In this document: positions 16,236-22,238 of the stretch, in pieces
Layout: each line of letters begins with the position of its first letter
How positions within the stretch are numbered: position 1 is the stretch's first letter
NCBI GenBank assembly: GCA_051004815.1
Contig: JBPCJY010000036.1
Location: forward strand, 1-22,238
Length of the DNA stretch: 22,238 bases
Direction: 5' to 3'
From: JBBQXY01 sp051004815
Lineage (GTDB): Bacteria > Chloroflexota > Ktedonobacteria > Ktedonobacterales > Ktedonobacteraceae
Notes under the pieces: model-generated
Database searches by the model: none
Seen by the model: only the letters and a program-made list of their open reading frames with translations
What the model was told of the DNA's origin: nothing
Program-made: the position numbers and the translations under genes

Positions 16236-17435
16236 TCACCTCTTACCAAATGGTAGACTCAACCCCGGATGAACATCCAGATCAAAACCGCTGGATTCTC
16301 CTTGAAGTAAGTGAAAGAAAGCGGCACTGGCGATCATCGCGGCGTTATCGGTACAAAATTCAATGGGGGGATAGCTGAGCCGAATTCTGAGGGGCAGCAG
16401 TTCCTGCTCAAGCCGTCCACGTAGACTAAGGTTCGCTGCGACACCTCCAGCTAAGACAACCTGTTTCACATGATATTCCTGGGCAGCCAGACGCGTTTTT
16501 ACTGCCAGCACATCAACGACGGCCTCCTGGAAACTGGCGGCCAGAAAGGCGACGTTGGGAGAGCCACGTTGGGCAGCTTGCACCCCCATGCGTGTATACT
16601 GGCTGACCTGTTTACCTTCCCCGCCTGCTTTTTCAGCAGTCCGTGCGGGATGTTGAGGCGTAGAAGCTCCCTCGGCCAGGTGTAACATAGCCGTTTTTAA
16701 GCCGCTAAAGCTGAAATCGTAGGTGCCGCGCAGCCATGCACGCGGTAAACGATAGGCGGAACGAGCGAATGCTACCGATTTCTGCTGCTGTTGCAACATC
16801 GTTTCAGCATCCTGGGCGGCTTGTTGAATGGCAGGGCCACCGGGATAGCCCAAACCCAGGATACGCGCCACTTTATCAAAAGCTTCTCCAGCGGCATCAT
16901 CGCGGGTATGGCCCAGTAATGCATAGTCCCCGTGTCCACGCACTAACACCAGTTCGCTGTGCGCCCCCGAAATGACGAGGCAGATCAGAGGGAAGGTTGG
17001 ATCACCGTCGATAGCGGTCCAATCGATGGTGGTGACAGTTTTTTCGGGTGCAGGTGCGGGTACGCCCTTACGCAACCAGTTCGCGTAGATATGTGCTTCA
17101 AGGTGATTGACGCCCAGGAAAGGCAGGTTGCGAGCCAGAGCGAGAGCCTTGCCAGCCGTTAAACCTACTAACAGGGAACCAGCCAAACCTGGGCCATACG
17201 TAGCGGCAATAGCATCTATCCCATCCCAGTCACAAGCAGCCTGCTCCAGCGCGGTTTCAATGACAGGGAGAATGGAGGCCAGTTGCTGCCGTGAGGCAAC
17301 TTCGGGTACCACCCCACCATAACGATTATGAATCTCGACCTGGGAGGCAACGACATTGGAGAGCAGATAGCGTCCATCCTGGACGATAGCTGCTCCCGTT
17401 TCATCACATGAACTTTCAATCCCTAGTACACGCAT
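16236..17435 (-). CDS. tsaD: tRNA N6-adenosine threonylcarbamoyltransferase
   Basis: TsaD transfers threonylcarbamoyl from TC-AMP to A37 of ANN-decoding tRNAs, working with TsaB and TsaE. From the ATG at 17435 the protein is 399 residues and opens MRVLGIESSCDET, exactly as the family does. The upstream ATG at 17450 lies almost on the predicted transcription start. The metal site is HLEAH (111-115), and CTDNAAMIA (361-369) supplies the conserved Asp363. The usual SGGHT reads SGAHS (156-160). The family is normally about 340 residues; the excess lies in two hydrophilic insertions, about 124-146 and 255-294. The second insertion is rich in Gly, Ala and Gln and follows the conserved FSFSGLKTAM segment. 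The gene is part of the tsaE-tsaB-rimI-tsaD series but has its own promoter-like sequence. Confidence 0.95.
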   Translation of the reverse strand: MRVLGIESSCDETGAAIVQDGRYLLSNVVASQVEIHNRYGGVVPEVASRQQLASILPVIETALEQAACDWDGIDAIAATYGPGLAGSLLVGLTAGKALALARNLPFLGVNHLEAHIYANWLRKGVPAPAPEKTVTTIDWTAIDGDPTFPLICLVISGAHSELVLVRGHGDYALLGHTRDDAAGEAFDKVARILGLGYPGGPAIQQAAQDAETMLQQQQKSVAFARSAYRLPRAWLRGTYDFSFSGLKTAMLHLAEGASTPQHPARTAEKAGGEGKQVSQYTRMGVQAAQRGSPNVAFLAASFQEAVVDVLAVKTRLAAQEYHVKQVVLAGGVAANLSLRGRLEQELLPLRIRLSYPPIEFCTDNAAMIASAAFFHLLQGESSGFDLDVHPGLSLPFGKR

Positions 17436-17453
17436 AGCTTTGGTTCCCATATT

Positions 17454-17481
17454 ATTGTATCAGTTGTATCAGTTGTGTCAA
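17454..17481 (-). promoter_or_regulatory. Promoter directly in front of tsaD
   Basis: Reading the minus strand, TTGACA (17481-17476), a 16-nt spacer and TACAAT (17459-17454) form a near-consensus promoter in the 57-nt gap after rimI. The start point would be near 17447. That places the ATG at 17450 outside the transcript and leaves the ATG at 17435 about 12 nt downstream. The spacer and -10 are made from 9-nt tandem repeats. Confidence 0.6.
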
Positions 17482-17482
17482 C
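17456..17482. repeat. 9-nt tandem repeat within the tsaD promoter
   Basis: TGTATCAGT occurs twice in direct succession (17456-17464, 17465-17473). A third, degenerate unit TGTGTCAAC follows (17474-17482). The third unit supplies the -35 and the first supplies the -10 of the promoter on the minus strand. Confidence 0.7.
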
Positions 17483-17507
17483 GAAGCTACAAACTTCACA
17501 GCGGTAA

Positions 17508-18140
17508 TTACTGCGTCTCTAATTTCTTCAGCAAGGCCGATTTGAGCTCCTGATATTTGTGTTTATAGGCAGGGGAATTGATCTCATCCGTCCACATAAT
17601 CAAAGCGTCTTCCTGGTTATCGCTGTAGTAACGATGGCGCAAGCCGGCCTCGCGAAAGCCGTATTTCCGATAGAGATTCTGCGCGTTATAGTTCGTCACG
17701 CGCACTTCCAGCGTGACCCATTTCGCGCCAATAGAATAGGCGATATCAATAAGGCTTGAGAGCATCAACTCACCTAAGCCCAGGCGACGAAAGTTTGGAT
17801 GCATGGCAATAGTGGTAATGTGTGCCTCATCCACCATCAGCCACAACCCCGAAAAGCCAATGATTGATGCCAGGTCTGACGTGGGCAGAGTGGCAATATG
17901 GCGACTGGGCAAGAGCGAAAGAGGGAAAACGCGCCGTGGCTTCTCTTGCTCTTGCGCAGGCACAGTCGCACGTTCTTCCGAGATTTTTCTATCGCGCAGC
18001 ACAATATAATGCGCCCAACGATTATCCTGTAGCTCCTTGCGATACGCGCTGGGAGGCCAGGTTGATGGGTAAGCCAAACGCTCGATTTCCACGACGCGAG
18101 GCACGTCTGACATCGTCATACGGTCAATGACGTAACGCAC
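17508..18140 (-). CDS. rimI: Ribosomal-protein-alanine N-acetyltransferase-like GNAT
   Basis: RimI-family enzymes acetylate N-terminal alanine, classically of ribosomal protein S18. This 210-residue protein has an N-terminal strand VIDRMTMSDVPRVVEIE, a strand-4 segment ITTIAMHPNFRR, and the acetyl-CoA loop RRLGLG (118-123). It also has LEVRVTNYNAQNLYRKYGF (144-162) with Glu145, and RHRYYSDNQEDALIM near the end, all as in RimI. It is longer than the usual 150 residues because of an insertion at about 50-90, rich in charged residues and Pro, and a C-terminal tail after 188. The GTG at 18140 keeps the first strand intact and overlaps tsaB by 17 nt. An ATG at 18119 would cut that strand. Its place between tsaB and tsaD is the conserved arrangement in many bacteria. 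Confidence 0.9.
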   Translation of the reverse strand: MRYVIDRMTMSDVPRVVEIERLAYPSTWPPSAYRKELQDNRWAHYIVLRDRKISEERATVPAQEQEKPRRVFPLSLLPSRHIATLPTSDLASIIGFSGLWLMVDEAHITTIAMHPNFRRLGLGELMLSSLIDIAYSIGAKWVTLEVRVTNYNAQNLYRKYGFREAGLRHRYYSDNQEDALIMWTDEINSPAYKHKYQELKSALLKKLETQ

Positions 18141-18972
18141 CTTCTTCCCTTTCTGTTGTGTTCAGCCCTGTTGGACTCTGGTCGGCGGGTCGATGAGATG
18201 TACCGCCCAGCAGTGGCTGCTTACGGGTACTGGTTGTGATGGAAGGACGCCGTAAATACAGGGGTTCGAGTAGTAATGGATCGTCCTCTGTACCATCTTG
18301 TATACGCTGCAATGCCAGCATTGCCAGCACAGAAGCGTGCCTGACCGCCTGAACATTGCTTACAAAATGGCATTGCCCCTGCATTTGAGCAAATAAAGCC
18401 AGGCGCGAAGCTGCACTGATTTCACCGCAACAGAGAAACGACGGCACCTCGCGCTCTCCCGGTGTGCTTAGCCAGCTATTGCCTTGCTCATGGAGGTAGC
18501 TGCCTATTTGTTGTGGTGACATCAATACATAATCACCCAGTTGTCGCAGACGATACGTAACTTCTCCGCCCTCGTTCACGACGTTATCAAAACGGTAACA
18601 CGCGGCATAAAGTTCAGCGCGTCCCGCTTCCAACAATGTACAGATTGGCCCATTCCACTGCCTCTGCTGAGCCGCAATGATATCCAGTGTACTTACCCCT
18701 ACTAGCGGCTTTTTAAGCCCAAAAGCCAACGCCTTGGCTGTTGAGAGCGCGACCCGCAAGCCATTGAACGAGCCGGGGCCAGTAGCGACGGCCACGCCAT
18801 CAATATCTTGCATGACCTTACCACACTCAGCAAATAGTCGCTGAATGCGCGGTAACAACTCGACACTATGGTTGTTGCCAACATGCCAGGTATATTCGCC
18901 AAGCAATGCTTCCTCGCTACAAAGGGCAAGGCTGGCCTGGCGGGTCGAGGTATCAAGAGCTAGTAGTAACAT
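18124..18972 (-). CDS. tsaB: tRNA threonylcarbamoyladenosine biosynthesis protein TsaB
   Basis: TsaB is the catalytically inactive paralogue that dimerises with TsaD and is needed for t6A synthesis. Visible are the ASKHA-fold start LLLALDTSTRQASLAL (2-17), HSVELLPRIQ in the first domain, and the family motif GPGSFNGLRVALSTAKALAF (65-84). The usual motif reads GPGSFTGLR. Residues 110-126 (CTLLEAGRAELYAACY) continue the typical pattern. At 282 residues it is about 50 longer than common homologues. The extra part is a polar, low-complexity C-terminal tail from about 240. The start overlaps the end of tsaE by 20 nt and the end overlaps rimI by 17 nt, so all three are translated from one message. 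Confidence 0.93.
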   Translation of the reverse strand: MLLLALDTSTRQASLALCSEEALLGEYTWHVGNNHSVELLPRIQRLFAECGKVMQDIDGVAVATGPGSFNGLRVALSTAKALAFGLKKPLVGVSTLDIIAAQQRQWNGPICTLLEAGRAELYAACYRFDNVVNEGGEVTYRLRQLGDYVLMSPQQIGSYLHEQGNSWLSTPGEREVPSFLCCGEISAASRLALFAQMQGQCHFVSNVQAVRHASVLAMLALQRIQDGTEDDPLLLEPLYLRRPSITTSTRKQPLLGGTSHRPADQSPTGLNTTEREEGALRH

Positions 18973-19519
18973 ACGTCTTTTTCTGGAATTGCTGCAATAG
19001 TTCGCAATAGTGCGTGCCTACCGCAATAAATAACAGGCCCCGCTTCGTCTCATTCAACATTTTCAGGCGAATGCGCAAATGCTCTGTCGGCCAGAGCAGA
19101 TCCGCCTTATCCGCCCATTCAATAACACATACGCCAGAACTATAGAAATAGTCCTCGAAACCAAGGTCAAGAATCTCTGCGGGATCATCCAGGCGATAGA
19201 GATCAAAGTGATAAAGCGCGGGCCGCATAGGCTGTTGCACGGCAGAAATTTGTTCTGGCTCACGCGTAGAGACTACTTGTCCGGCATACTCTTTCAATAG
19301 GGTAAATGTTGGACTACTGATGTCTTCGGTAATGCCCATGCCTTGAGCCAGACCTTGCGTAAAGGTAGTTTTGCCCGTGCCAAGCTGCCCCTCAAGTAAG
19401 AGCAATTCGCCGCCGCGTAATAACTCTCCCAGGCGCACACCCAGGCGTTGCGTCTGTGTCGAGCTATGGCTGATGATATCAAGCTTACTGGTCGCCTCTT
19501 CCTGCGCATGTTTGGTCAC
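18953..19519 (-). CDS. tsaE: tRNA threonylcarbamoyladenosine biosynthesis ATPase TsaE
   Basis: TsaE is the small ATPase that resets the TsaBD complex between cycles of t6A synthesis. From the GTG at 19519 it has 188 residues. It shows the P-loop GQLGTGKTT (44-52), the SSPTFTL segment (68-74), HFDLYRL with Asp106 and VCVIEWADK with Trp135, all diagnostic for the family. I prefer GTG 19519 because AAAGG lies 7 nt upstream. The frame can be extended to a TTG at 19552 that has no ribosome-binding site and only a few residues unlike the family. It is the first gene of the t6A cluster and overlaps tsaB by 20 nt. An extended -10 promoter (19599-19607) and a repeat hairpin precede it. Confidence 0.94.
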   Translation of the reverse strand: MTKHAQEEATSKLDIISHSSTQTQRLGVRLGELLRGGELLLLEGQLGTGKTTFTQGLAQGMGITEDISSPTFTLLKEYAGQVVSTREPEQISAVQQPMRPALYHFDLYRLDDPAEILDLGFEDYFYSSGVCVIEWADKADLLWPTEHLRIRLKMLNETKRGLLFIAVGTHYCELLQQFQKKTYVTTSS

Positions 19520-19560
19520 GGAATCGCCTTTACACCTTAGCTGTATTGTCAAACACTAAC

Positions 19561-19582
19561 AGGGCGACCGCGCAGGTCGCCC
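19561..19582. repeat. Short palindromic repeat in the tsaE leader
   Basis: GGGCGACC (19562-19569) and GGTCGCCC (19575-19582) form a perfect 8-bp stem with a 5-nt loop, the same core as at 34-54. It lies between the predicted tsaE promoter and the start codon. It would therefore be transcribed into the 5' leader of the t6A operon, about 43 nt upstream of the GTG. Confidence 0.7.
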
Positions 19583-19598
19583 AAATGCGATGTTCCTT

Positions 19599-19607
19599 AT
19601 TATAGCA
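19599..19607 (-). promoter_or_regulatory. Extended -10 promoter for the tsaE operon
   Basis: The minus strand reads TGCTATAAT (19607-19599), an exact TGnTATAAT extended -10. No good -35 sits at 17 nt; TTGCGC lies at 19 nt. The expected start is near 19592. Confidence 0.55.
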
Positions 19608-19620
19608 CGCATTGTCTATG

Positions 19621-20103
19621 CTAGCGCAATTTCGTGCCGCAGCTACGACAATACAGTGAGTTTGCACGTACCGGATTGCCACAGGTGGGGCATGCCGAGG
19701 TTTGCTGGTTCGGCCCCGCTTTGGCTTGCTGGTTTGAAGAGGCTGAAGATGGAGGCGTGAACGGTGGAGGCGAGTAATCAGGAGTCGGGCCAGGAGCGGA
19801 TTGATCCCCACTATAGCCTTCCTTTTTGAGCTCTTGTAGCTGCACCTCGCGACTCTTTACATCGTGATCCAACTCCATAATGCCAGCGCAGATACGTGAA
19901 AGCTGCGGATCGGCCAACACCCCCTGTTGATACTGGCTCATTGCCACCTGTGCCATTTCGTCGAGCAGCTTGTGACGTTGCTCTAATAGTTTATCAAGTT
20001 CGCCCTGCTTGCTACGGACGCGCATCTGTTTTGAAGCTTCCCAGCTCGTGCGACTGACCGCGGCACTGACAAAATTTTTCGCGGACTCTACAAAGTCGGC
20101 CAT
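19621..20103 (-). CDS. Coiled-coil protein with C-terminal zinc ribbon, function unknown
   Basis: I do not recognise a specific family for this 160-residue protein. Residues 1-25 are a mildly amphipathic start. Residues 30-95 are highly charged with heptad-like Leu/Met spacing (GELDKLLEQRHKLLDEM and following), suggesting a helical coiled coil. Residues 98-136 are a Pro/Ser/Gln-rich linker. The last 25 residues are a zinc ribbon, CPTCG (138-142) and CRSCG (152-156). There is no signal peptide or membrane span. GGGAGG lies 6 nt before the ATG. A 6-bp dyad GACCAT/ATGGTC (20130-20145) lies in the leader. It follows yraN by 68 nt and precedes the tsaE promoter. The architecture resembles zinc-ribbon helper proteins in Chloroflexota, but no function can be assigned. 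Confidence 0.75.
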   Translation of the reverse strand: MADFVESAKNFVSAAVSRTSWEASKQMRVRSKQGELDKLLEQRHKLLDEMAQVAMSQYQQGVLADPQLSRICAGIMELDHDVKSREVQLQELKKEGYSGDQSAPGPTPDYSPPPFTPPSSASSNQQAKAGPNQQTSACPTCGNPVRANSLYCRSCGTKLR

Positions 20104-20129
20104 ATCATGCCTCCCATTTCTGTGTCTAT

Positions 20130-20145
20130 GACCATCGCTATGGTC
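20130..20145. promoter_or_regulatory. Small dyad upstream of the zinc-ribbon gene
   Basis: GACCAT (20130-20135) and ATGGTC (20140-20145) form a perfect 6-bp inverted repeat around CGCT. It lies about 27 nt before the start codon and could be an operator or an RNA hairpin. Nothing else supports a role. Confidence 0.3.
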
Positions 20146-20171
20146 GGATATCTATCGTTCATGCAAGAACA

Positions 20172-20573
20172 TTATGCTGTAACAGCGTGCTGGTAGACGC
20201 GAATCTCTTCCGGTTTGCCGCCTTGACTCATTTGGACGGCGACCACATCTATGCGCCATGATCGCTCAGAACAAGCATGGAGAGCGAGGTAATATGATGC
20301 AAGCTGTATGAGCTTCTGCTGTTTGCGGAACGTCACTGCCTCTTCCGGCAGTCCATAGGCGTTGCCGCGACGCGTTTTCACCTCCACAAAGATGAGATCA
20401 TGCGCATCTTCCGCGACAAGATCAATCTCTCCGTAGGAACAACGGAAGTTGCGCTCCAGGATATGATAGCCCTGGCGCAGCAACTGCTCGGCTGCCAACC
20501 GTTCGCCTGTACGACCCAGCCCTTGCCGATTTGCGTTTTTCTGGGCGTTCCTGGTACTGGCCTTATGTTCCAC
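20172..20573 (-). CDS. yraN: YraN/UPF0102-family predicted endonuclease
   Basis: YraN-like proteins have a restriction-endonuclease-like fold related to archaeal Holliday-junction resolvases; their cellular role is unsettled. The conserved region begins LGRTGERLAAEQLL and continues RNFRCSYGEIDLVAED, then IFVEVKTRRGNAYG. It gives the PD-(D/E)XK-like residues Asp51, Glu64 and Lys66 (GEID and EVK), followed by the ITxxKQ-like segment VTFRKQQKL. From the GTG at 20573 the protein is 133 residues, the typical family length. The frame is open to a TTG at 20708, but that codon is part of a -35 hexamer and the added 45 residues look non-coding, so I reject the longer form. The ribosome-binding site at the GTG is weak, so the exact start remains open. 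Confidence 0.85.
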   Translation of the reverse strand: MEHKASTRNAQKNANRQGLGRTGERLAAEQLLRQGYHILERNFRCSYGEIDLVAEDAHDLIFVEVKTRRGNAYGLPEEAVTFRKQQKLIQLASYYLALHACSERSWRIDVVAVQMSQGGKPEEIRVYQHAVTA

Positions 20574-20679
20574 CAAACGTTTCTCTATCTTTATTACGCT
20601 GGCCCACGCGTTTATGTTGTAATTCAGCCAACGATTACAGATGGGGGGCCAGAGTATAGCCAACCTCTGCAACATCTCT

Positions 20680-20708
20680 ATTGTATTAGAATGGGGTGAT
20701 AAAGGCAA
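20680..20708 (-). promoter_or_regulatory. Sigma70-type promoter for yraN
   Basis: On the minus strand TTGCCT (20708-20703), a 17-nt spacer and TACAAT (20685-20680) make a well-formed promoter. The start would be near 20673, about 100 nt before the chosen yraN start. Confidence 0.6.
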
Positions 20709-20768
20709 GGATTTTTAGGAGCCACGTTTTCAGGCTTGTGAATGATTGCAGCGTGTACCGTGTGGCAA

Positions 20769-20817
20769 CCAGGGCGCACCCTTGCGGTCGCCCTGGCCAT
20801 GTTTCACACTCTAAAAC
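20769..20817. repeat. Short palindromic intergenic repeat, right-hand copy
   Basis: CCAGGGCG (20769-20776) pairs with CGCCCTGG (20789-20796). The core GGGCG(C)ACCCTTGCGGTCGCCC is that of the other copies with one inserted C. The right flank GGCCATGTTTCACAC matches the flank of the copy at 45-70 except for two bases. It lies just beyond the stop of the kinase gene, at 20804 on the minus strand, so part overlaps the kinase 3' end. Confidence 0.7.
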
Positions 20818-22126
20818 TGTGTAGTGGTTGATGGGGCTTGATGGCATCCGTTCCATTCGTCTCTTTGTGCTGAGCACCTTCAAGTTGGCGTGCCTTTTGA
20901 CGCATGAGCAGTGCTTTCCTGGGCATATGCAAAGCATCCAATGCTACACCTTTATTGCGATAGGCCAGGGTATAGTGTGGGTTCAGACGGATCGCCATAG
21001 TATAGGCTTCGACAGCTTCCCCATATTTCCCCAGGCGATAGAGGACATTGCCGCGCTCGTTGTAAGCCATAGGATAACGAGGATCACAGCGAATAGCCTC
21101 ATCAAAAGCAGCTAATGCTCTCTCCAAATGGTTGAGGTGAGAGAGGGTCAGGCCCTTCCAATAGTAGGCCGGGGCATGCTCCGCATCAAGTTGAAGGACC
21201 TGGTTGAAAGCGGCCAACGCATCGTGGTACTGTTGCGCTTTGTAACGAGCATATCCTTCGCTGAGCCATTGGGCTTTGCTCTTTGAGAATTGAGCGCGTT
21301 TTTCTGTTGAGGGTGCCACAATGTGTAACGCCCGCAGAAAAGCCAGCACGCTTTCGTAACGCTGGTTGCTCTCTTTCGCCATCGCTGTGAGGATGGCCAC
21401 CTCCACATATTCAGGTATGGCAGGATTGTACCATCGGGGCTGAAGCGGAGCCTCATAGAGATGCATATACAGCAGGTCATGATATGATTGGCCATGGAAA
21501 GGCAAATGACCCGTGTATAGTCGATAGGCCAGACAACCAAGAGCATACTGATCACTTGCTCTACAGATCATCCCTTGCCACTGCTCAGGTGGCATATAAT
21601 CGAACGAACCCTGGATAGTCGTACGCTGCTGGCTTGTGGACGACAGGATTTCCGCTATGCCAAAGTCCATCAGTAGGGCCTGACCTTTGGCATTAAAGAG
21701 AATGTTGGACGGCTTAATGTCGCAATGTACAATGCCCATAGCATGAACATGGACAAGGGCCATGCCTATCTGGCGGAGAATCGTCTCTATCGCCTCTGTT
21801 GTGAGTGGATGGTGATTGCGCAACCGCTCTTCCAGCGTACCATGCGGCTGGTATTCCGTCATGATGTATGGGAAGCCACGGTGGGTACCAACATCGAGCA
21901 CAGGAAGCACATAGGAATGCTGTACTCTGTTGAGTATCTGCGCCTCTTGCGAAAACTGGCTGCGTTCCCTCTCTGAAAAGAGATACTTATCGTGCAACAC
22001 TTTGACGGCAACATAGCGATCAGTGAGGGTGATATGTTCTCCTAGATAGAGCACGCTGAAGCCTCCCGCCGTTAGCCGAGCTGTTATACGGTAATTGCCA
22101 ATATGCTCACCAGTGAAGGACCCCAT
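20804..22126 (-). CDS. Cytoplasmic Ser/Thr protein kinase with C-terminal TPR repeats
   Basis: This is a Hanks-type kinase domain (about 10-270) followed by TPRs, 440 residues from the ATG at 22126. Lys42 in VAVKVL, Glu61 of helix C, the catalytic loop HCDIKPSN (134-141, Asp136), DFG (154-156) and MPPEQW in place of APE are present, so the enzyme should be active. The glycine loop reads LTAGGFSVLY, with Thr and Ser where two glycines are usual. From about 286 to 415 three to four TPR units are seen (for example AYYWKGLTLSHLNHLERALA and AYNERGNVLYRLGKYGEAVE), likely a protein-docking platform. No membrane span is present, unlike PknB. An in-frame TTG at 22138 is another possible start. The ATG is 2 nt after the stop of a tnpB end, so it may be read from that gene's transcript. 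Substrates are unknown. Confidence 0.92.
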   Translation of the reverse strand: MGSFTGEHIGNYRITARLTAGGFSVLYLGEHITLTDRYVAVKVLHDKYLFSERERSQFSQEAQILNRVQHSYVLPVLDVGTHRGFPYIMTEYQPHGTLEERLRNHHPLTTEAIETILRQIGMALVHVHAMGIVHCDIKPSNILFNAKGQALLMDFGIAEILSSTSQQRTTIQGSFDYMPPEQWQGMICRASDQYALGCLAYRLYTGHLPFHGQSYHDLLYMHLYEAPLQPRWYNPAIPEYVEVAILTAMAKESNQRYESVLAFLRALHIVAPSTEKRAQFSKSKAQWLSEGYARYKAQQYHDALAAFNQVLQLDAEHAPAYYWKGLTLSHLNHLERALAAFDEAIRCDPRYPMAYNERGNVLYRLGKYGEAVEAYTMAIRLNPHYTLAYRNKGVALDALHMPRKALLMRQKARQLEGAQHKETNGTDAIKPHQPLHSFRV

Positions 22127-22128
22127 GT

Positions 22129-22238
22129 CTAAAGACAAGGGGCTTCTACAGCCATTGCTAGCTGTTGGCTGCTTCCCAGCCGTAGGATGTTGATTGCAGC
22201 GTTGGTGTCTCTGTCCAGTTCACAGCCACATACGCAAG
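22129..22238 (-). CDS. tnpB: 3' end of an IS200/IS605-type TnpB gene (partial, enters from the right edge)
   Basis: The last 35 codons of a gene run in from the window edge to a TAG at 22131-22129. They read CVCGCELDRDTNAAINILRLG and then end VEAPCL. The Cys residues belong to the zinc finger, and DRDTNAAINI is the third RuvC motif (Asp) of TnpB/OrfB proteins, RNA-guided nucleases linked to IS200/IS605 transposons. The rest of the gene lies outside, so completeness cannot be judged. The element's right end would be expected just after the stop, but the kinase ATG begins 2 nt later and I see no convincing terminal hairpin. Confidence 0.85.
   Translation of the reverse strand, partial: CVCGCELDRDTNAAINILRLGSSQQLAMAVEAPCL

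Noticed and set aside
19520..19552. TTG start of TsaE at 19552
   Set aside because: No ribosome-binding site; the GTG at 19519 has AAAGG at good spacing and keeps the whole domain.
20574..20708. N-terminal 45 residues of YraN from a TTG start
   Set aside because: The TTG belongs to a -35 hexamer with a matching -10 downstream; the extra residues are unlike the family and the length would exceed it.

Overview
The window reads as an accessory-plus-housekeeping segment of a mid-GC bacterial chromosome. The most likely source is a Ktedonobacteria-type Chloroflexota. This is inferred from several features together: a cytoplasmic Ser/Thr kinase fused to TPRs, short GGGCGACC/GGTCGCCC palindromic repeats scattered between genes, an actinobacterial-like MetRS with a KxSSS motif, and a tsaE-tsaB-rimI-tsaD cluster. 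No rRNA or tRNA gene is present to confirm this.

Left third (1-6638, + strand): a complete family-5 peptide/nickel-type ABC importer, with lipoprotein binding protein, two permeases and two ATPases. A near-consensus promoter sits between the binding-protein gene and the permease genes, so the membrane and ATPase genes can be transcribed separately. The transporter converges on two single-domain response regulators (6644-7610, - strand). One of these has lost the phospho-accepting Asp (Glu instead).

Middle (7690-14407): divergent promoters separate the regulators from an E1-like ThiF/MoeB/HesA adenylyltransferase, which overlaps the leader of a methionyl-tRNA synthetase gene (likely operon). 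A repeat-rich gap follows. It holds a large inverted pair of the palindromic repeat and leads into a 1182-residue single-chain type IIG restriction-modification enzyme with PD-(D/E)XK nuclease, N6-adenine methylase and recognition region.

Right part (14404-22238, all - strand): read in transcription order, this is the 3' end of a tnpB gene, a Ser/Thr kinase with TPRs, yraN, a coiled-coil/zinc-ribbon protein, the t6A tRNA-modification cluster (tsaE, tsaB, rimI, tsaD), a ROK sugar kinase and a GNAT acetyltransferase. Promoter-like sequences lie before yraN, before tsaE and directly in front of tsaD.

I did not find a clearly novel multi-gene system. The points most worth following are the pseudo-receiver, the tnpB/kinase junction with only 2 nt between stop and ATG, the solitary type IIG enzyme beside a repeat cluster, and the dispersed hairpin repeat family, one copy of which falls in the tsaE leader.
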